Assembly: GCF_900186985.1 (NCBI RefSeq)
Contig: NZ_LT906447.1
Coordinates: 2,542,001-2,606,000 of the forward strand
Length of the DNA stretch: 64,000 nucleotides
Origin: Staphylococcus piscifermentans
GTDB lineage: Bacteria > Bacillota > Bacilli > Staphylococcales > Staphylococcaceae
Reading direction: 5' to 3'
The notes beneath the pieces are model-generated. The model did not search any database, was not told where the DNA came from, and saw nothing but the letters and a program-made list of their open reading frames with translations. Position 1 is the stretch's first letter, and each line of letters starts with the position of its first letter. Made by a program: the position numbers and the translations under genes. Positions 1-9,489 of this stretch are shown here, piece by piece.

Positions 1-1087
1 TACTTTTCACTAAACGGATCTTAGCCCATTGCTCTTCTTCAGTAAGATTGTTGCCTTCTTCAGTAGAGGCAAATCCGCATTGGGTACTCAAGGCTAAATT
101 TTCTAACGGAATATACTGGCTTGCTTCTTTAATTCGTGCAATGACTTCATCGCGGTCTTCGAGTTGGCCGTCTTTCGAAGTAATTAATCCTAGCACCACA
201 TTTTTACCTTCGGACACATATTTTAGCGGCTCGAACCCTCCTGAACGGTCTGTATCATATTCTAAAAGATAATTATCAACATTTTCTCTATCAAAAAGCG
301 GAGTGGCAACGGAATCATATGCCCCTTCAGCAAACCATGTTGAACGGTAATTTCCACGACACACATGTGTTTGTACCGTTAAATCTTCAGGCAATCCTTC
401 GATGGCTTTGTTGTTCGCTTTTACAAATACTTCTTTCAAACGTTCTTTCTCTTTCGCATCTCCATTTTTACCGTTAATTTCTGTTTGATCTCCTACTAAT
501 CTGCCCCAAGTAGTATCATCGAATTGGATAGTCCGTAACCCCTCGTCATATAAATCTTGGATGACAGTTTGATAAGCTTGTGCAATCGCGTCAATCAATG
601 CATCATCTGTGGGATAGAATTTTCTAGTCGCTTCAATATTTTCTTTACGTGTCAGTTCAGAGAATAAGCGCGCTGGTGCCGGCACAGTTTGTCGTGCTTC
701 AATGCCTTCTGGTGTGTGTGCTTTTAAAAATTTGTAGTGTTCCACAAACGGATGATGTTCTCCGCTTATGTAATTGCTTAATCTTGCTGTTTCAAAGCGA
801 GATTGGACATTCGCAAACTCAAATCCTCCTGCATCTTTAATCGCCTCTACACCATTTAGTCCCCAAAAGAAATCTAAATGCCACCAACTGCGACGAAATT
901 CTCCATCTGTAATGGATTTCAAACCATTTTCTACTTGTTTTGTAATGAGTTGCTTAATCTCTGCATCTTCTACTTTCGAAAGTGCATCTTGGTCGATTTC
1001 ACTTGCTTCAAATTGAGCACGTGCTGCTTTCAAAGCTTCCGGTCTTAAAAAACTTCCTACAATGTCATATCTTAATAATTCACTCAT
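1..1087 (-). CDS. Cobalamin-independent methionine-synthase-like protein (YxjG/YxjH type), 3' end outside window
   Basis: About 362 residues are visible before the gene runs off the window. The N-terminus reads MSELLRYDIVGSFLRPEALK and a later STQCGFAST segment (about residue 330) carries the zinc-type cysteine expected of the MetE catalytic-domain family. Members of this short MetE-like family transfer methyl groups to homocysteine or a related thiol in the cytoplasm. The ATG at 1085-1087 follows a GGGGG Shine-Dalgarno. The gene lies behind a methionine-type T-box, so it should be induced by methionine starvation. The exact methyl donor cannot be read from the sequence. Full-length MetE is encoded separately at 57192. 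Confidence 0.85.
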   Translation of the reverse strand, partial: MSELLRYDIVGSFLRPEALKAARAQFEASEIDQDALSKVEDAEIKQLITKQVENGLKSITDGEFRRSWWHLDFFWGLNGVEAIKDAGGFEFANVQSRFETARLSNYISGEHHPFVEHYKFLKAHTPEGIEARQTVPAPARLFSELTRKENIEATRKFYPTDDALIDAIAQAYQTVIQDLYDEGLRTIQFDDTTWGRLVGDQTEINGKNGDAKEKERLKEVFVKANNKAIEGLPEDLTVQTHVCRGNYRSTWFAEGAYDSVATPLFDRENVDNYLLEYDTDRSGGFEPLKYVSEGKNVVLGLITSKDGQLEDRDEVIARIKEASQYIPLENLALSTQCGFASTEEGNNLTEEEQWAKIRLVKS

Positions 1088-1130
1088 GTTAAATCCCCCT
1101 GTTTTATTTATCTTGTCCAAATAACACGAA

Positions 1131-1365
1131 AAACCCCTATAAAGCTAAAGCTCTATAGGGGCGAAGAATCTATTTCCACGCGGTACCACCCGGGTTTGTA
1201 TGCATCATAGCACACCTCTGAAAAAGCACTATTAAATATTAGTACTTCCGGCGATTATAACGCGCGCCACTACGTGTCAACTTAATCATTCAGCTAACAG
1301 ATTCAGAGTCCATTTTCTATATTCTCAAATCACTTTTTCACACCACACAAAAGCTCTCTGAAGAT
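1131..1365 (-). promoter_or_regulatory. T-box riboswitch, methionine specifier likely
   Basis: The reverse strand carries the T-box core GGGTGGTACCGCG (about 1179-1192). It is followed by a terminator, CCCCTATA...TATAGGGG then TTTTT (about 1131-1160). The Stem I base pairs CAGAG (near 1360) with CTCTG (near 1305). Just before the 3' strand of that stem is an ATG triplet (1311-1313) followed by a purine, the position expected for the specifier codon, so uncharged tRNA-Met is the likely ligand. The leader directly precedes the methionine-synthase-like gene, which agrees. Confidence 0.9.
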
Positions 1366-1505
1366 TTTTAAATATATACTTTACTCATCTTTATCTTTTC
1401 GAATTATTTGATTAATGCTCATTGTATATTTAAAAGAATATTCTGTCAACTTTAAAATTAATAGAAGAGTTTGCTATTTTCAACAAACTCTTTATAACTT
1501 TGGTT

Positions 1506-1961
1506 CTATAATAATTCTTTCCAATTATTTTCATCTTTAACTCGAATGTTATGAGCTTCAAATAAAGCGACAGTCACTCCTATTCCTTTTTTTAATTCAC
1601 CAGAGAGCGTACCATCATAAATAACTTTCGAGCCGCAACTAGGACTTCCAGCTTTAAGCACAACAGCAGTACAACCATATGTTTGAAGCACTTCTAGTGC
1701 CTTTAAAGCACCTTCCTTAAATTGTGCTGTCACATCTTCTCCAGTATTGGTTAAAACTTTTGCTTTATCATTCCATACACCTCTACCATCGCCACCTACA
1801 ATTTCTGCAGGAGGTCTAGGTGTAGATAAACCTCCTAATACTTCAGGACAAATACTGATGGCTTTATGCTGTGTGACTAGCTCTTGCAATTCTTGATTTA
1901 ACTTGTTTGAACCGTTATAACGAACATTTTCGCCAATTAAACATGCACTGATTGCTATCAT
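1506..1961 (-). CDS. DUF523 / TudS-like [4Fe-4S] desulfurase family protein
   Basis: The 151-residue protein matches the DUF523 (COG1683) pattern: ISACLIGENVRYNG at the N-terminus, ICPEVLGGLSTPRPPAEI in the middle and GSPSCG near residue 107. The three cysteines in these segments (C7, C38 and the one in SPSC) are the ones that hold the iron-sulfur cluster in the characterised thiouracil desulfurase TudS. A role in removing sulfur from thiolated nucleobases is therefore possible, but it is inferred from the family only. It starts 19 bases after a small ORF led by a SAM riboswitch and is probably co-transcribed. Its own ribosome site is weak. Confidence 0.75.
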   Translation of the reverse strand: MIAISACLIGENVRYNGSNKLNQELQELVTQHKAISICPEVLGGLSTPRPPAEIVGGDGRGVWNDKAKVLTNTGEDVTAQFKEGALKALEVLQTYGCTAVVLKAGSPSCGSKVIYDGTLSGELKKGIGVTVALFEAHNIRVKDENNWKELL

Positions 1962-1980
1962 AATATTTTATCTCACATTC

Positions 1981-2160
1981 TTATTCCTTCAACCATTCTT
2001 TAATCACTTCAATAGGCACCATTCCTCTGATTGAAGCTTTAAGATTGTTGATTTGTGCTTTTCTTCCCATGCTGCTCGCCATATTCATAGGTTTATAATT
2101 TTCCCAGTGTTCGAGTTCGTCCATCTTTTCTCTAATTTGTTGTTTGCTGAATTGTTTCAT
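1981..2160 (-). CDS. Small protein of unknown function behind a SAM riboswitch
   Basis: A 59-residue, charged, probably helical soluble protein that I do not recognise. No membrane segment, cysteine or metal motif is visible. The ATG at 2158-2160 is chosen because AAAGGTGG sits 8 bases upstream; a GTG four codons earlier lies inside that ribosome site. It is the first gene after a SAM riboswitch and is followed closely by the TudS-like gene, so a link to sulfur or methionine metabolism is inferred from context only. Confidence 0.6.
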   Translation of the reverse strand: MKQFSKQQIREKMDELEHWENYKPMNMASSMGRKAQINNLKASIRGMVPIEVIKEWLKE

Positions 2161-2204
2161 TTTATTTACCACCTTTATTATTTTTGGATAAATAAAATAG
2201 CCCT

Positions 2205-2339
2205 CCTTACAAGAAGAAGCGCTTCAACACATCTTCTTATCTTTCAAGTCATCAACTTGTTGGATTTAGCACGATACCGCAAAACGGTTGCTGCTGGAGT
2301 TTCATAGGGCCAAGTCCCTCCACTCACTCTTAATAAGAA
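2205..2339 (-). promoter_or_regulatory. SAM-I riboswitch (S-box)
   Basis: The reverse strand shows the S-box landmarks in order: CTTATTAAGAG, GGAGGGAC, GGCCC.ATGAAAC, CAGCAACC, GTGCTAAATCC and GAAAGATAAGAAG, closing the P1 helix. A hairpin of AAGAAGA with TCTTCTT follows (2211-2238). The run after it (GTAAGGAGGGCTATTTTATTT, split by non-T bases) is a poor terminator tail. The exposed AAGGAGG could mean control at translation instead. Downstream are the 59-residue ORF and the TudS-like gene. Confidence 0.9.
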
Positions 2340-2504
2340 CTATTTTATTCATTTATAATCATACCGTATTCCTGTACTTTTTCAACTTATTCACTACAAA
2401 AAATAAGAGAAAGTCGAAAATTTCATTTATAAACCATCTAAACTATTTATTGTACAAAATTATGTTAAACTTCAAATATGTTCAAATAAAGGGAGATGTT
2501 TGAT

Positions 2505-2978
2505 ATGGGTACAATTTATACATACGAAGATAAGGTCCATCCGTCTTGGATTGATCATAATCAACATTTACATGACGCGCAATATTTCTCTATATTCAGC
2601 GATGCTGTAGTAGGCTTCTTTGCAAGTTTAGGATTCTCGATTGATTATCGTCAAAACCACGATACAACTATTTTTAATTTAGAAGCACATATTACTTTCA
2701 TGAAAGAAATGGTCTTAGACGAAGAATTTAAAGTGGAAGTATATGTTTATGACTTCGACCATAAACGTGTGCACTTCTTCTTAAAAATGTTCAATCAAGA
2801 TGGTGTACAAACAGCGGCTTATGAAGTCATTATGATGTGCATTAATAACGAAGAACGTCGCAGTGCTGAGTTCCCTGAGTTCGTGTATGGAAATATCGAA
2901 AAATATTATCAAGAACAAGGGGATTTTGAAACGCCGAAACAATTAGGACATCAAATTGGAATCAGACGTAAAAAATAA
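2505..2978 (+). CDS. Thioesterase-like (hotdog-fold) protein
   Basis: The 157-residue protein has the hotdog thioesterase layout: an N-terminal HPSWIDHNQHLHDAQYFSIF segment, matching the H.DxNxHLNN.xY pattern of acyl-CoA thioesterases, then a central long helix and a KRVHFFLKMF strand. This family hydrolyses acyl-CoA thioesters and some members serve carnitine metabolism; the substrate here is unknown. The second ATG (2505) is preferred because AAGGGAG lies 9 bases upstream, while the ATG at 2496 touches the ribosome site. The gene stands alone, followed by a dispersed three-hairpin repeat. Confidence 0.7.
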   Translation: MGTIYTYEDKVHPSWIDHNQHLHDAQYFSIFSDAVVGFFASLGFSIDYRQNHDTTIFNLEAHITFMKEMVLDEEFKVEVYVYDFDHKRVHFFLKMFNQDGVQTAAYEVIMMCINNEERRSAEFPEFVYGNIEKYYQEQGDFETPKQLGHQIGIRRKK

Positions 2979-3135
2979 GGGAGCAGAACAGAAATAATAT
3001 GATTTAAATTATTTCGTCGTTCTGCCCCGGCAAAGCTAGCTAGAATAGAAAAAAGCTTGGGACAAGCGCATTTTCTATTCAGTTAGCTACTGCCATTTCA
3101 AATGAGGAGCTGAGACATTATAATGTCCCAGCTCG
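2979..3135 (+). repeat. Dispersed three-hairpin intergenic repeat, copy 1
   Basis: The element has three consecutive hairpins. The first pairs GCAGAAC with GTTCTGC around a core of AATAAT/ATTATT. The second pairs AGCTAG-AATAGAAAA with TTTTCTATT-CAGTTAGCT. The third pairs GAGCTG-GACATT with AATGTCCCAGCTC. Copies at 36599 and 38574 share the first two hairpins almost base for base and vary in the third. It sits between convergent genes. Confidence 0.85.
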
Positions 3136-3151
3136 TTTCATCTTATATTGC

Positions 3152-3976
<825 letters not shown>

Positions 3977-4027
3977 TTATATTATAGTTTATTTTCTGAA
4001 TAATCTCAAAATAATCCACAAAAATAA

Positions 4028-4062
4028 GCACATACAGTCCCTCATTACTGTATGTGCTTCTC
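4028..4062 (-). terminator. Rho-independent terminator after cysC
   Basis: CACATACAGT pairs with ACTGTATGTG around a short loop. In the reverse direction it is followed by CTTATTTTT. It closes the sulfate-assimilation cluster. Confidence 0.8.
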
Positions 4063-4072
4063 ATTTAAAAAA

Positions 4073-4672
4073 TTATATTACTTTTTGGTCTTCTAAATAT
4101 CGGATAATTTGTTCTACCGCTTCTTCTACCGAATTTTCTTCAGTATCCACGATGATTTCTGGTTGTTCAGGAGCTTCATATGGAGCATCAATACCCGTAA
4201 AGTTTTTAATTTCTCCTGCGCGTGCTTTTTTATATAATTGTTTAGGGTCTCTTTCTTCACAAGCTGCTACACTTGCTTTGGTATAAACTTCTACAAACTC
4301 GCCATCTTCTAAGATTTCACGTACATGGTCACGGTCTTCTCTATAAGGCGAAATAAAAGCCGTTAAAGTGATTAATCCAGCATCCGCTAGAAGTTTGCTC
4401 ACTTCTCCAATACGACGGATATTTTCTTTTCGATCTTCAGGACTGAACCCTAAATTATTATTCAATCCATGACGGATATTATCACCATCTAAGCGATAAG
4501 AACGGACGCCACGTTCAAATAATGCTTTTTCTAAAGCAACACTGATGGTTGATTTCCCAGAACCTGATAAGCCAGTAAACCAGAGCACCACACTCTTATG
4601 GCCATTTTTCTCTTGCCGTTCTGCTTTTGTTACTTCTGAATCATGCCAAGTAATATTTTGCGATTTAACCAT
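4073..4672 (-). CDS. cysC: Adenylylsulfate kinase
   Basis: The 199-residue protein has a P-loop, GLSGSGKST (residues 34-42), then [11 protein letters not shown] and the [10 protein letters not shown] segment typical of APS kinase. It phosphorylates APS to PAPS with ATP in the cytoplasm. It begins 5 bases after the stop of sat. The best ribosome site, GGGGAGG, lies inside the last codons of sat, so translation of the two is probably coupled. It is the last gene of the cluster. PAPS production is notable because the CysH here looks like the iron-sulfur type that can use APS. Confidence 0.93.
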   Translation of the reverse strand: MVKSQNITWHDSEVTKAERQEKNGHKSVVLWFTGLSGSGKSTISVALEKALFERGVRSYRLDGDNIRHGLNNNLGFSPEDRKENIRRIGEVSKLLADAGLITLTAFISPYREDRDHVREILEDGEFVEVYTKASVAACEERDPKQLYKKARAGEIKNFTGIDAPYEAPEQPEIIVDTEENSVEEAVEQIIRYLEDQKVI

Positions 4673-4677
4673 TTCCT

Positions 4678-5877
4678 TTAAGCCTCCCCATTTTGTTCTC
4701 TATGTCTGCGCAAACCACGAATCAGCACTTCTGCTACTTCAGGTCTTGAGAATTCTTTCGGCAATGGTTCACCGTTGCGTAGTTTTTCACGTACTTTTGT
4801 ACCGCTTAAATGTACATGATATTTTTTATCATGCGGACAAGTTTTAGCTGTCGCCATATTTTCGCATTTTGTGCAATAGAAGGCATGTTCAAATTTCATA
4901 ATATTAATGCCAAGTTCATCTTCATATTGACTAATGAGTTCTTGTGCTTCGTATGTACCATAGTAATCACCTACACCAGCATGGTCACGACCCACGATGA
5001 AATGTGTGCAACCGTAATTCAAACGTACAATGGCATGCAAGATAGCTTCACGTGGTCCTGCATAACGCATTGCTGCTGGATAAATCGCTAAACGCGCTCT
5101 ATTTTCCGGGAAATAATTTTTCAAAATAACTTGATAGCTTTCCATACGTACATCTGCTGGAATATCATCCGCTTTCGTTTCGCCCACTAAAGGATTTAAT
5201 AATAATCCATCCACTGTTTCTAGAGCCGCTTTCTGAATATATTCATGCGCACGATGAACTGGATTACGTGTTTGGAAACCGACTACTGTTTTCCAACCTA
5301 AATCATGAAACATTTGTCGGACTTCAATTGGATCTAATTCGAATTCTTCAAACTCACTATGGTCAGGACGGTTCACTAATTGAATCGGACCTGCTAAATA
5401 AACGTTACCTTTTTCATATACTTTTTTCACGCCTGGATGCGCTTCTTCAGTTGTTCCATAAACATTCTGCGCTTCTTTTTCTTTATCGTAAGTAAATTTT
5501 TCTTGTAATTCTAATACTCCATAAAGTTTGTCATCTTCACCATACAAAGCAATTTTGTCACCTACTTGATAAGTCTCAGCTTGTGCTTCAGTTACAGGTA
5601 AAGTAATAGGAATACTCCATAAGGTGCCGTCAGCTAAATGCAAGTTCTCCACCACATTCGTATAATCCGCTTCTCCCATAAATCCTGTTAAAGGGCTGAA
5701 TCCGCCGATTGCAATTAATTCCAAGTCAGATAAACTCCATGCGTTCAACGTCAATTTCTTGAAAGAAGCCGCTTCTTTAATAAATGCTTCTCTTTCTGAA
5801 CCTTCAAGTTGTCGGTTAATCAGTTCTCCACCATGAGGTGTGCTTGTATCCTTGATAATTTGAGTTGCTGTTGCCAT
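4678..5877 (-). CDS. sat: Sulfate adenylyltransferase (ATP sulfurylase)
   Basis: A 399-residue monofunctional ATP sulfurylase. It has [15 protein letters not shown] (active-site QxRNPxHxxH), [10 protein letters not shown] and a zinc-type [16 protein letters not shown] stretch near the C-terminus. It makes APS from sulfate and ATP, the first step of assimilation. The second ATG (5877) is preferred: AAGGGAG is 9 bases upstream, and the ATG at 5886 abuts it. It lies between the TauE-type permease and cysC in one reverse-strand run. Confidence 0.95.
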   Translation of the reverse strand: MATATQIIKDTSTPHGGELINRQLEGSEREAFIKEAASFKKLTLNAWSLSDLELIAIGGFSPLTGFMGEADYTNVVENLHLADGTLWSIPITLPVTEAQAETYQVGDKIALYGEDDKLYGVLELQEKFTYDKEKEAQNVYGTTEEAHPGVKKVYEKGNVYLAGPIQLVNRPDHSEFEEFELDPIEVRQMFHDLGWKTVVGFQTRNPVHRAHEYIQKAALETVDGLLLNPLVGETKADDIPADVRMESYQVILKNYFPENRARLAIYPAAMRYAGPREAILHAIVRLNYGCTHFIVGRDHAGVGDYYGTYEAQELISQYEDELGINIMKFEHAFYCTKCENMATAKTCPHDKKYHVHLSGTKVREKLRNGEPLPKEFSRPEVAEVLIRGLRRHREQNGEA

Positions 5878-5895
5878 TTTATCCATCTCCCTTGT

Positions 5896-6798
5896 TTAAT
5901 TTTTTCCTACTTTATGTGTTTGCTTTTTCTGAAAAAAGTTGGGCAATTTGCCAGCTTTATTCAAGGTGTAAACTAAAAGTACTAACCATGCGACTACTAC
6001 TGTAATTCTTACCACTGCTGCGATTCCTGCATTAGCGCCGAAAGCATTCATCAACGTGTTACTATTAGTAAATATAATTAAACCGCCGACAAAAATACCA
6101 AGTACTTCTACCGGAATCACCTTTACCATCCATGCAGCAAATGGTGCGGCTGCCACGCCTCCGATACTCAATGCAGCTACTAATCCCCAATTAATTTGAT
6201 CTAATCTTAGGAAAATTAAGAAACTGATAGAAGCAGCGATGGTAACAAAGAATTCGCTGACTGAAACACTGCCGATGACGTGACGTACGTTCGCATTACG
6301 TCTTGAAACTAATACCGATGTATTTACCGGTCCCCAACCGCCACCGCCGACAGCTGTTAAGAATCCTGCCAAAGAACTAAGCGGAATTAACAGCTTATTA
6401 CTTGGTGGAGGACCGTCGCTGTAGCTTTTTTTACCTTTAAATGCAAATTGGTACAGAATATATAATCCAATCGAAATCAGGAACAAAGCAACGGCCGGTT
6501 TGACTAATCCAGCATGCAGATGACTGACTAAGGCTGCACCGATGAAAGCGAACATGGATCCCGGCACCGCCAATCTTAGAATGAGTTTCTTATCTGCATT
6601 TGCAAATGACATATGTGAAATACCTGATGCTGCGGTAGTTGCAATTTCAGAAAAATGAATTGTCGCTGAAACAATGGCAGGAGTGAGTCCGAGTGTTAAT
6701 AAGATAGATGATGAAGTAACACCGAACCCCATGCCGAGAGACCCGTCAATCAGTTGTGCAAAGAAACCGACAAAAGCGATTATTATTAATTTTTTCAT
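5896..6798 (-). CDS. TauE/SafE-family membrane permease
   Basis: A 300-residue polytopic membrane protein of the TauE/SafE (UPF0721) family. About eight hydrophobic segments are visible, with the N-terminal FVGFFAQLIDGSLGMGFGVTSS motif and a second-half GGGGWGPVNTSVLVSRR motif. The family moves sulfite, sulfonate or related anions. Its place directly before sat and cysC suggests sulfate uptake or sulfite export here; direction and substrate cannot be read from sequence. The ATG follows GAAAGGAG. A CymR-like motif lies in the 150-base gap upstream, so tauE-sat-cysC may have its own promoter. Confidence 0.85.
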   Translation of the reverse strand: MKKLIIIAFVGFFAQLIDGSLGMGFGVTSSSILLTLGLTPAIVSATIHFSEIATTAASGISHMSFANADKKLILRLAVPGSMFAFIGAALVSHLHAGLVKPAVALFLISIGLYILYQFAFKGKKSYSDGPPPSNKLLIPLSSLAGFLTAVGGGGWGPVNTSVLVSRRNANVRHVIGSVSVSEFFVTIAASISFLIFLRLDQINWGLVAALSIGGVAAAPFAAWMVKVIPVEVLGIFVGGLIIFTNSNTLMNAFGANAGIAAVVRITVVVAWLVLLVYTLNKAGKLPNFFQKKQTHKVGKN

Positions 6799-6871
6799 TG
6801 TCTCTGCTCCTTTCTTCGAGTAGATATTTTCATAATTTTCAATTTATTTTAACTGACTTTTAAGCCAATAA

Positions 6872-6894
6872 TTTTACTATTCCTATTGGTTTAC
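6872..6894 (-). promoter_or_regulatory. CymR-like operator motif upstream of the TauE-type gene
   Basis: The reverse strand reads ACCAATAGGAATAG, close to the remembered CymR core (CC, AT, GGAAT spaced as CCNATNGGAATT). A similar motif lies upstream of cysJ at 11447-11463. CymR represses sulfur-uptake genes when cysteine is plentiful in staphylococci and bacilli. Assignment is by pattern only. Confidence 0.4.
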
Positions 6895-6951
6895 AAGGAT
6901 TTATAGTTGAAGAAATTTCACTTTCTTTGTTGTTCAACCTACATCAACTTA

Positions 6952-7728
6952 TTACGATTGCACTGCTGCTTCTGTTTCTTGCTGATGCTGTGCATATTCT
7001 TGGAACCAGTTGATTTTACTGTTCATACGTACAACTTCCCCCACGATAATCATCGAAGGATTTTTAAAATCTTTGGCGTCTTCTACGATGGTTTCCAAAG
7101 TTCCAATCGCAGTTTGTTGCACATCAGATGTACCTTGATAAACCAATGCTGCGGGTGTATCTGCAGCTCTGCCATTTTCAATCAGTAAACGGCTGATTTC
7201 AGGCAAACGGCTGACCCCCATGTAAATACACAAAGTTTCAGGACCGCGTGCTAAATGTTTCCAATAGTCTTGTTTAAAGGTTTGTGATTTATTGACGCCT
7301 GTTACAAACGCTACAGAAGAACTGTAATCGCGATGCGTCACAGGTATCCCAGCATAAGCAGGTGCTGCAATACCGGAAGTAATGCCTGGTACAATTTCAA
7401 ATGGCAAATGATGGTCTGCCAATACTTCTGCTTCTTCTGCCCCTCTGCCGAACAAGAAAGGATCTCCGCCTTTAAGACGAGTGACGGTATGTCCTTTACT
7501 TGCTAAGCTGACCAATAAATGATTGATTTCTGATTGAGGGATGGAAGGTCCATTCGGATCCTTGCCGCAATAAATAAATCTCGTGTTAGGTTTGGCGTAT
7601 TCTAATAATGTTTTATTAACAAGGCGATCATATAGAATCACATCTGCACTCTCAATGGCTTTCATGCCCTTGACGGTGATTAAATCCGGATCGCCCGGGC
7701 CTGCTCCAACTATATATACTTTTCCCAT
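6952..7728 (-). CDS. cobA: Uroporphyrinogen-III C-methyltransferase
   Basis: A 258-residue SAM-dependent methyltransferase with VGAGPGDPDLITVKG at the N-terminus, LKGGDPFLFGRGAEE and the VPGITSG motif of the SumT/CobA family. It makes precorrin-2 for siroheme, the cofactor of the sulfite reductase encoded just upstream. It lacks the dehydrogenase and ferrochelatase domain of enterobacterial CysG, so those steps must be encoded elsewhere. The ATG follows GGGGTG. It is 28 bases after cysI in the same direction. Confidence 0.93.
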   Translation of the reverse strand: MGKVYIVGAGPGDPDLITVKGMKAIESADVILYDRLVNKTLLEYAKPNTRFIYCGKDPNGPSIPQSEINHLLVSLASKGHTVTRLKGGDPFLFGRGAEEAEVLADHHLPFEIVPGITSGIAAPAYAGIPVTHRDYSSSVAFVTGVNKSQTFKQDYWKHLARGPETLCIYMGVSRLPEISRLLIENGRAADTPAALVYQGTSDVQQTAIGTLETIVEDAKDFKNPSMIIVGEVVRMNSKINWFQEYAQHQQETEAAVQS

Positions 7729-7756
7729 CTGATCACCCCGTTTGTTTTTTTAAAAA

Positions 7757-9466
7757 TTAACCGCGGAAATCGCGTCCATCTGTTACTTTATCTACAATAC
7801 CTTTGCGTACTACGAAGTCACCGAAATGTTCGCCTTGTTCGCGTTCTTTACTATATTGTTCCAAAATAGGACGCAGACTTTCTAGGATTTCTTTTTCTGC
7901 AATATTTTCTTTATATAATTTGTTCAAACGGTCGCCTTTAAAACTGCCGCCTAGGTAGAAATTATATTTGCCTGGTGCTTTACCGATAAATGAAATTTCA
8001 GCTAAAGCCGGACGCGCACATCCATTTGGACAGCCCGTCATACGAATTGTAATTTCTTCTTCGCTTAACCCGAATTCATCTAATAAATCTTCAATTTTAC
8101 TAACTAATGAAGGTAGATAGCGTTCTGATTCAGCCATGGCAAGTCCGCAAGTCGGGAAGGCCACACACGCCATAGAGTTACGGCGTAAACCGCTGTAATT
8201 CTTGCCATCTGTTAAACCATACTCATCAATAATCTGTTGAATTTCTGGTTTATCCTTTTCATCTACGTTAGCAATAATCAAATTCTGGTTCGGTGTCATT
8301 CTGAAGTCACCTTTATGAACTTCCGCTAAGGCTTTAATTGCGGATTTCAACTTGTAATCTTCAGTGTCTTTGATACGGCCATTTTGAATGAAAAGTGTGT
8401 AATGATGTTTGCCTGAACCTTCTGTCCAACCTAAACGATCTCCGTTATCTTCAAATTCAAACGGTTTCGCTTCTTCTAACTCCCATCCTAAACGGTCATT
8501 CAATTCTTGCTTGATCCAATCTAGACCTTTACGGTCAACTGTGTATTTAAATCGAGCTTGTGCACGATCTGAACGGTCGCCGTAGTCACGTTGGATAGTT
8601 AAGATTTTTTCACAAACTTCTTCTGCTTTATCTTTAGGGATAAAACCAATCACTTTGCCGACTTGAGGATAAGTTCTCAAATCATCATGTTTCATTCCCA
8701 TACCGCCGCCGACAGAGACGTTATAGCCAATCAATTCGTCGTTCTCTACGATACCGATTAAACCGATATCTTGTGAATACACATCGATATCGTTTGAAGG
8801 TGGTACTGCAATGCCGATTTTAAATTTACGTGGTAAGTAAGTTTTGCCGTACATCGGTTCATGGTCTTCTTTTTTAGTATCTACAATCTTCTCGCCATCT
8901 AGCCAGATTTCATGGTAAGCCGTTGTTTTCGGCAATAAATGTTCACTGATACTGTCTGCTGCGCGATTGACTTCTGCGTAAATATCAGACTGATAAGGAT
9001 TCGGATTACACATCACGTTACGTGTAACGTCGCCGCAAGCTGCAATCGAATCTAATACAGCATCATGAATGCTCTGCATAGATTTCTTCAAATTACGTTT
9101 TAAGATGCCGTGATATTGTAATGTTTGTCGTGTTGTTAAACGAATTTGTTCTCCCGCATAATTATCTGCTAGTGCATCGAGTTTCAACCATTGGTCTGTT
9201 GAAACTTTGCCTCCAGGAATTCGTACACGAATCATGAAAGCGTAAAGCGGTTCTAATTTTTGCTTACGACGTTCTTGGCGCAAGTCTCGATCATCTTGCA
9301 TGTAGCTGCCGTGGAACTTCAACAGTTTAGTATCCGCATCTGCAATGGCACCTGTGACAGGGTTATTCAACCCTTCCACGATAGTGCCGCGCAGATAATT
9401 ACTTTCTCCTTTTATACGTTCTAAATCATCTAAGCCTTTGTATAACTCATTATCATTTTTCGCCAT
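7757..9466 (-). CDS. cysI: Sulfite reductase (NADPH) hemoprotein beta subunit
   Basis: The 569-residue protein has the cluster and siroheme ligands expected of Cys[14 protein letters not shown] near residue 435 and [10 protein letters not shown] near residue 480 (a C-x5-C and C-x3-C pattern). It reduces sulfite to sulfide with six electrons delivered by CysJ. The ATG at 9464-9466 lies behind a G-rich ribosome site. It starts 23 bases after the cysJ stop and precedes the siroheme-forming methyltransferase. Length matches the family. Confidence 0.95.
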   Translation of the reverse strand: MAKNDNELYKGLDDLERIKGESNYLRGTIVEGLNNPVTGAIADADTKLLKFHGSYMQDDRDLRQERRKQKLEPLYAFMIRVRIPGGKVSTDQWLKLDALADNYAGEQIRLTTRQTLQYHGILKRNLKKSMQSIHDAVLDSIAACGDVTRNVMCNPNPYQSDIYAEVNRAADSISEHLLPKTTAYHEIWLDGEKIVDTKKEDHEPMYGKTYLPRKFKIGIAVPPSNDIDVYSQDIGLIGIVENDELIGYNVSVGGGMGMKHDDLRTYPQVGKVIGFIPKDKAEEVCEKILTIQRDYGDRSDRAQARFKYTVDRKGLDWIKQELNDRLGWELEEAKPFEFEDNGDRLGWTEGSGKHHYTLFIQNGRIKDTEDYKLKSAIKALAEVHKGDFRMTPNQNLIIANVDEKDKPEIQQIIDEYGLTDGKNYSGLRRNSMACVAFPTCGLAMAESERYLPSLVSKIEDLLDEFGLSEEEITIRMTGCPNGCARPALAEISFIGKAPGKYNFYLGGSFKGDRLNKLYKENIAEKEILESLRPILEQYSKEREQGEHFGDFVVRKGIVDKVTDGRDFRG

Positions 9467-9489
9467 CTTGGACTGTCCCCCCTTGAATA

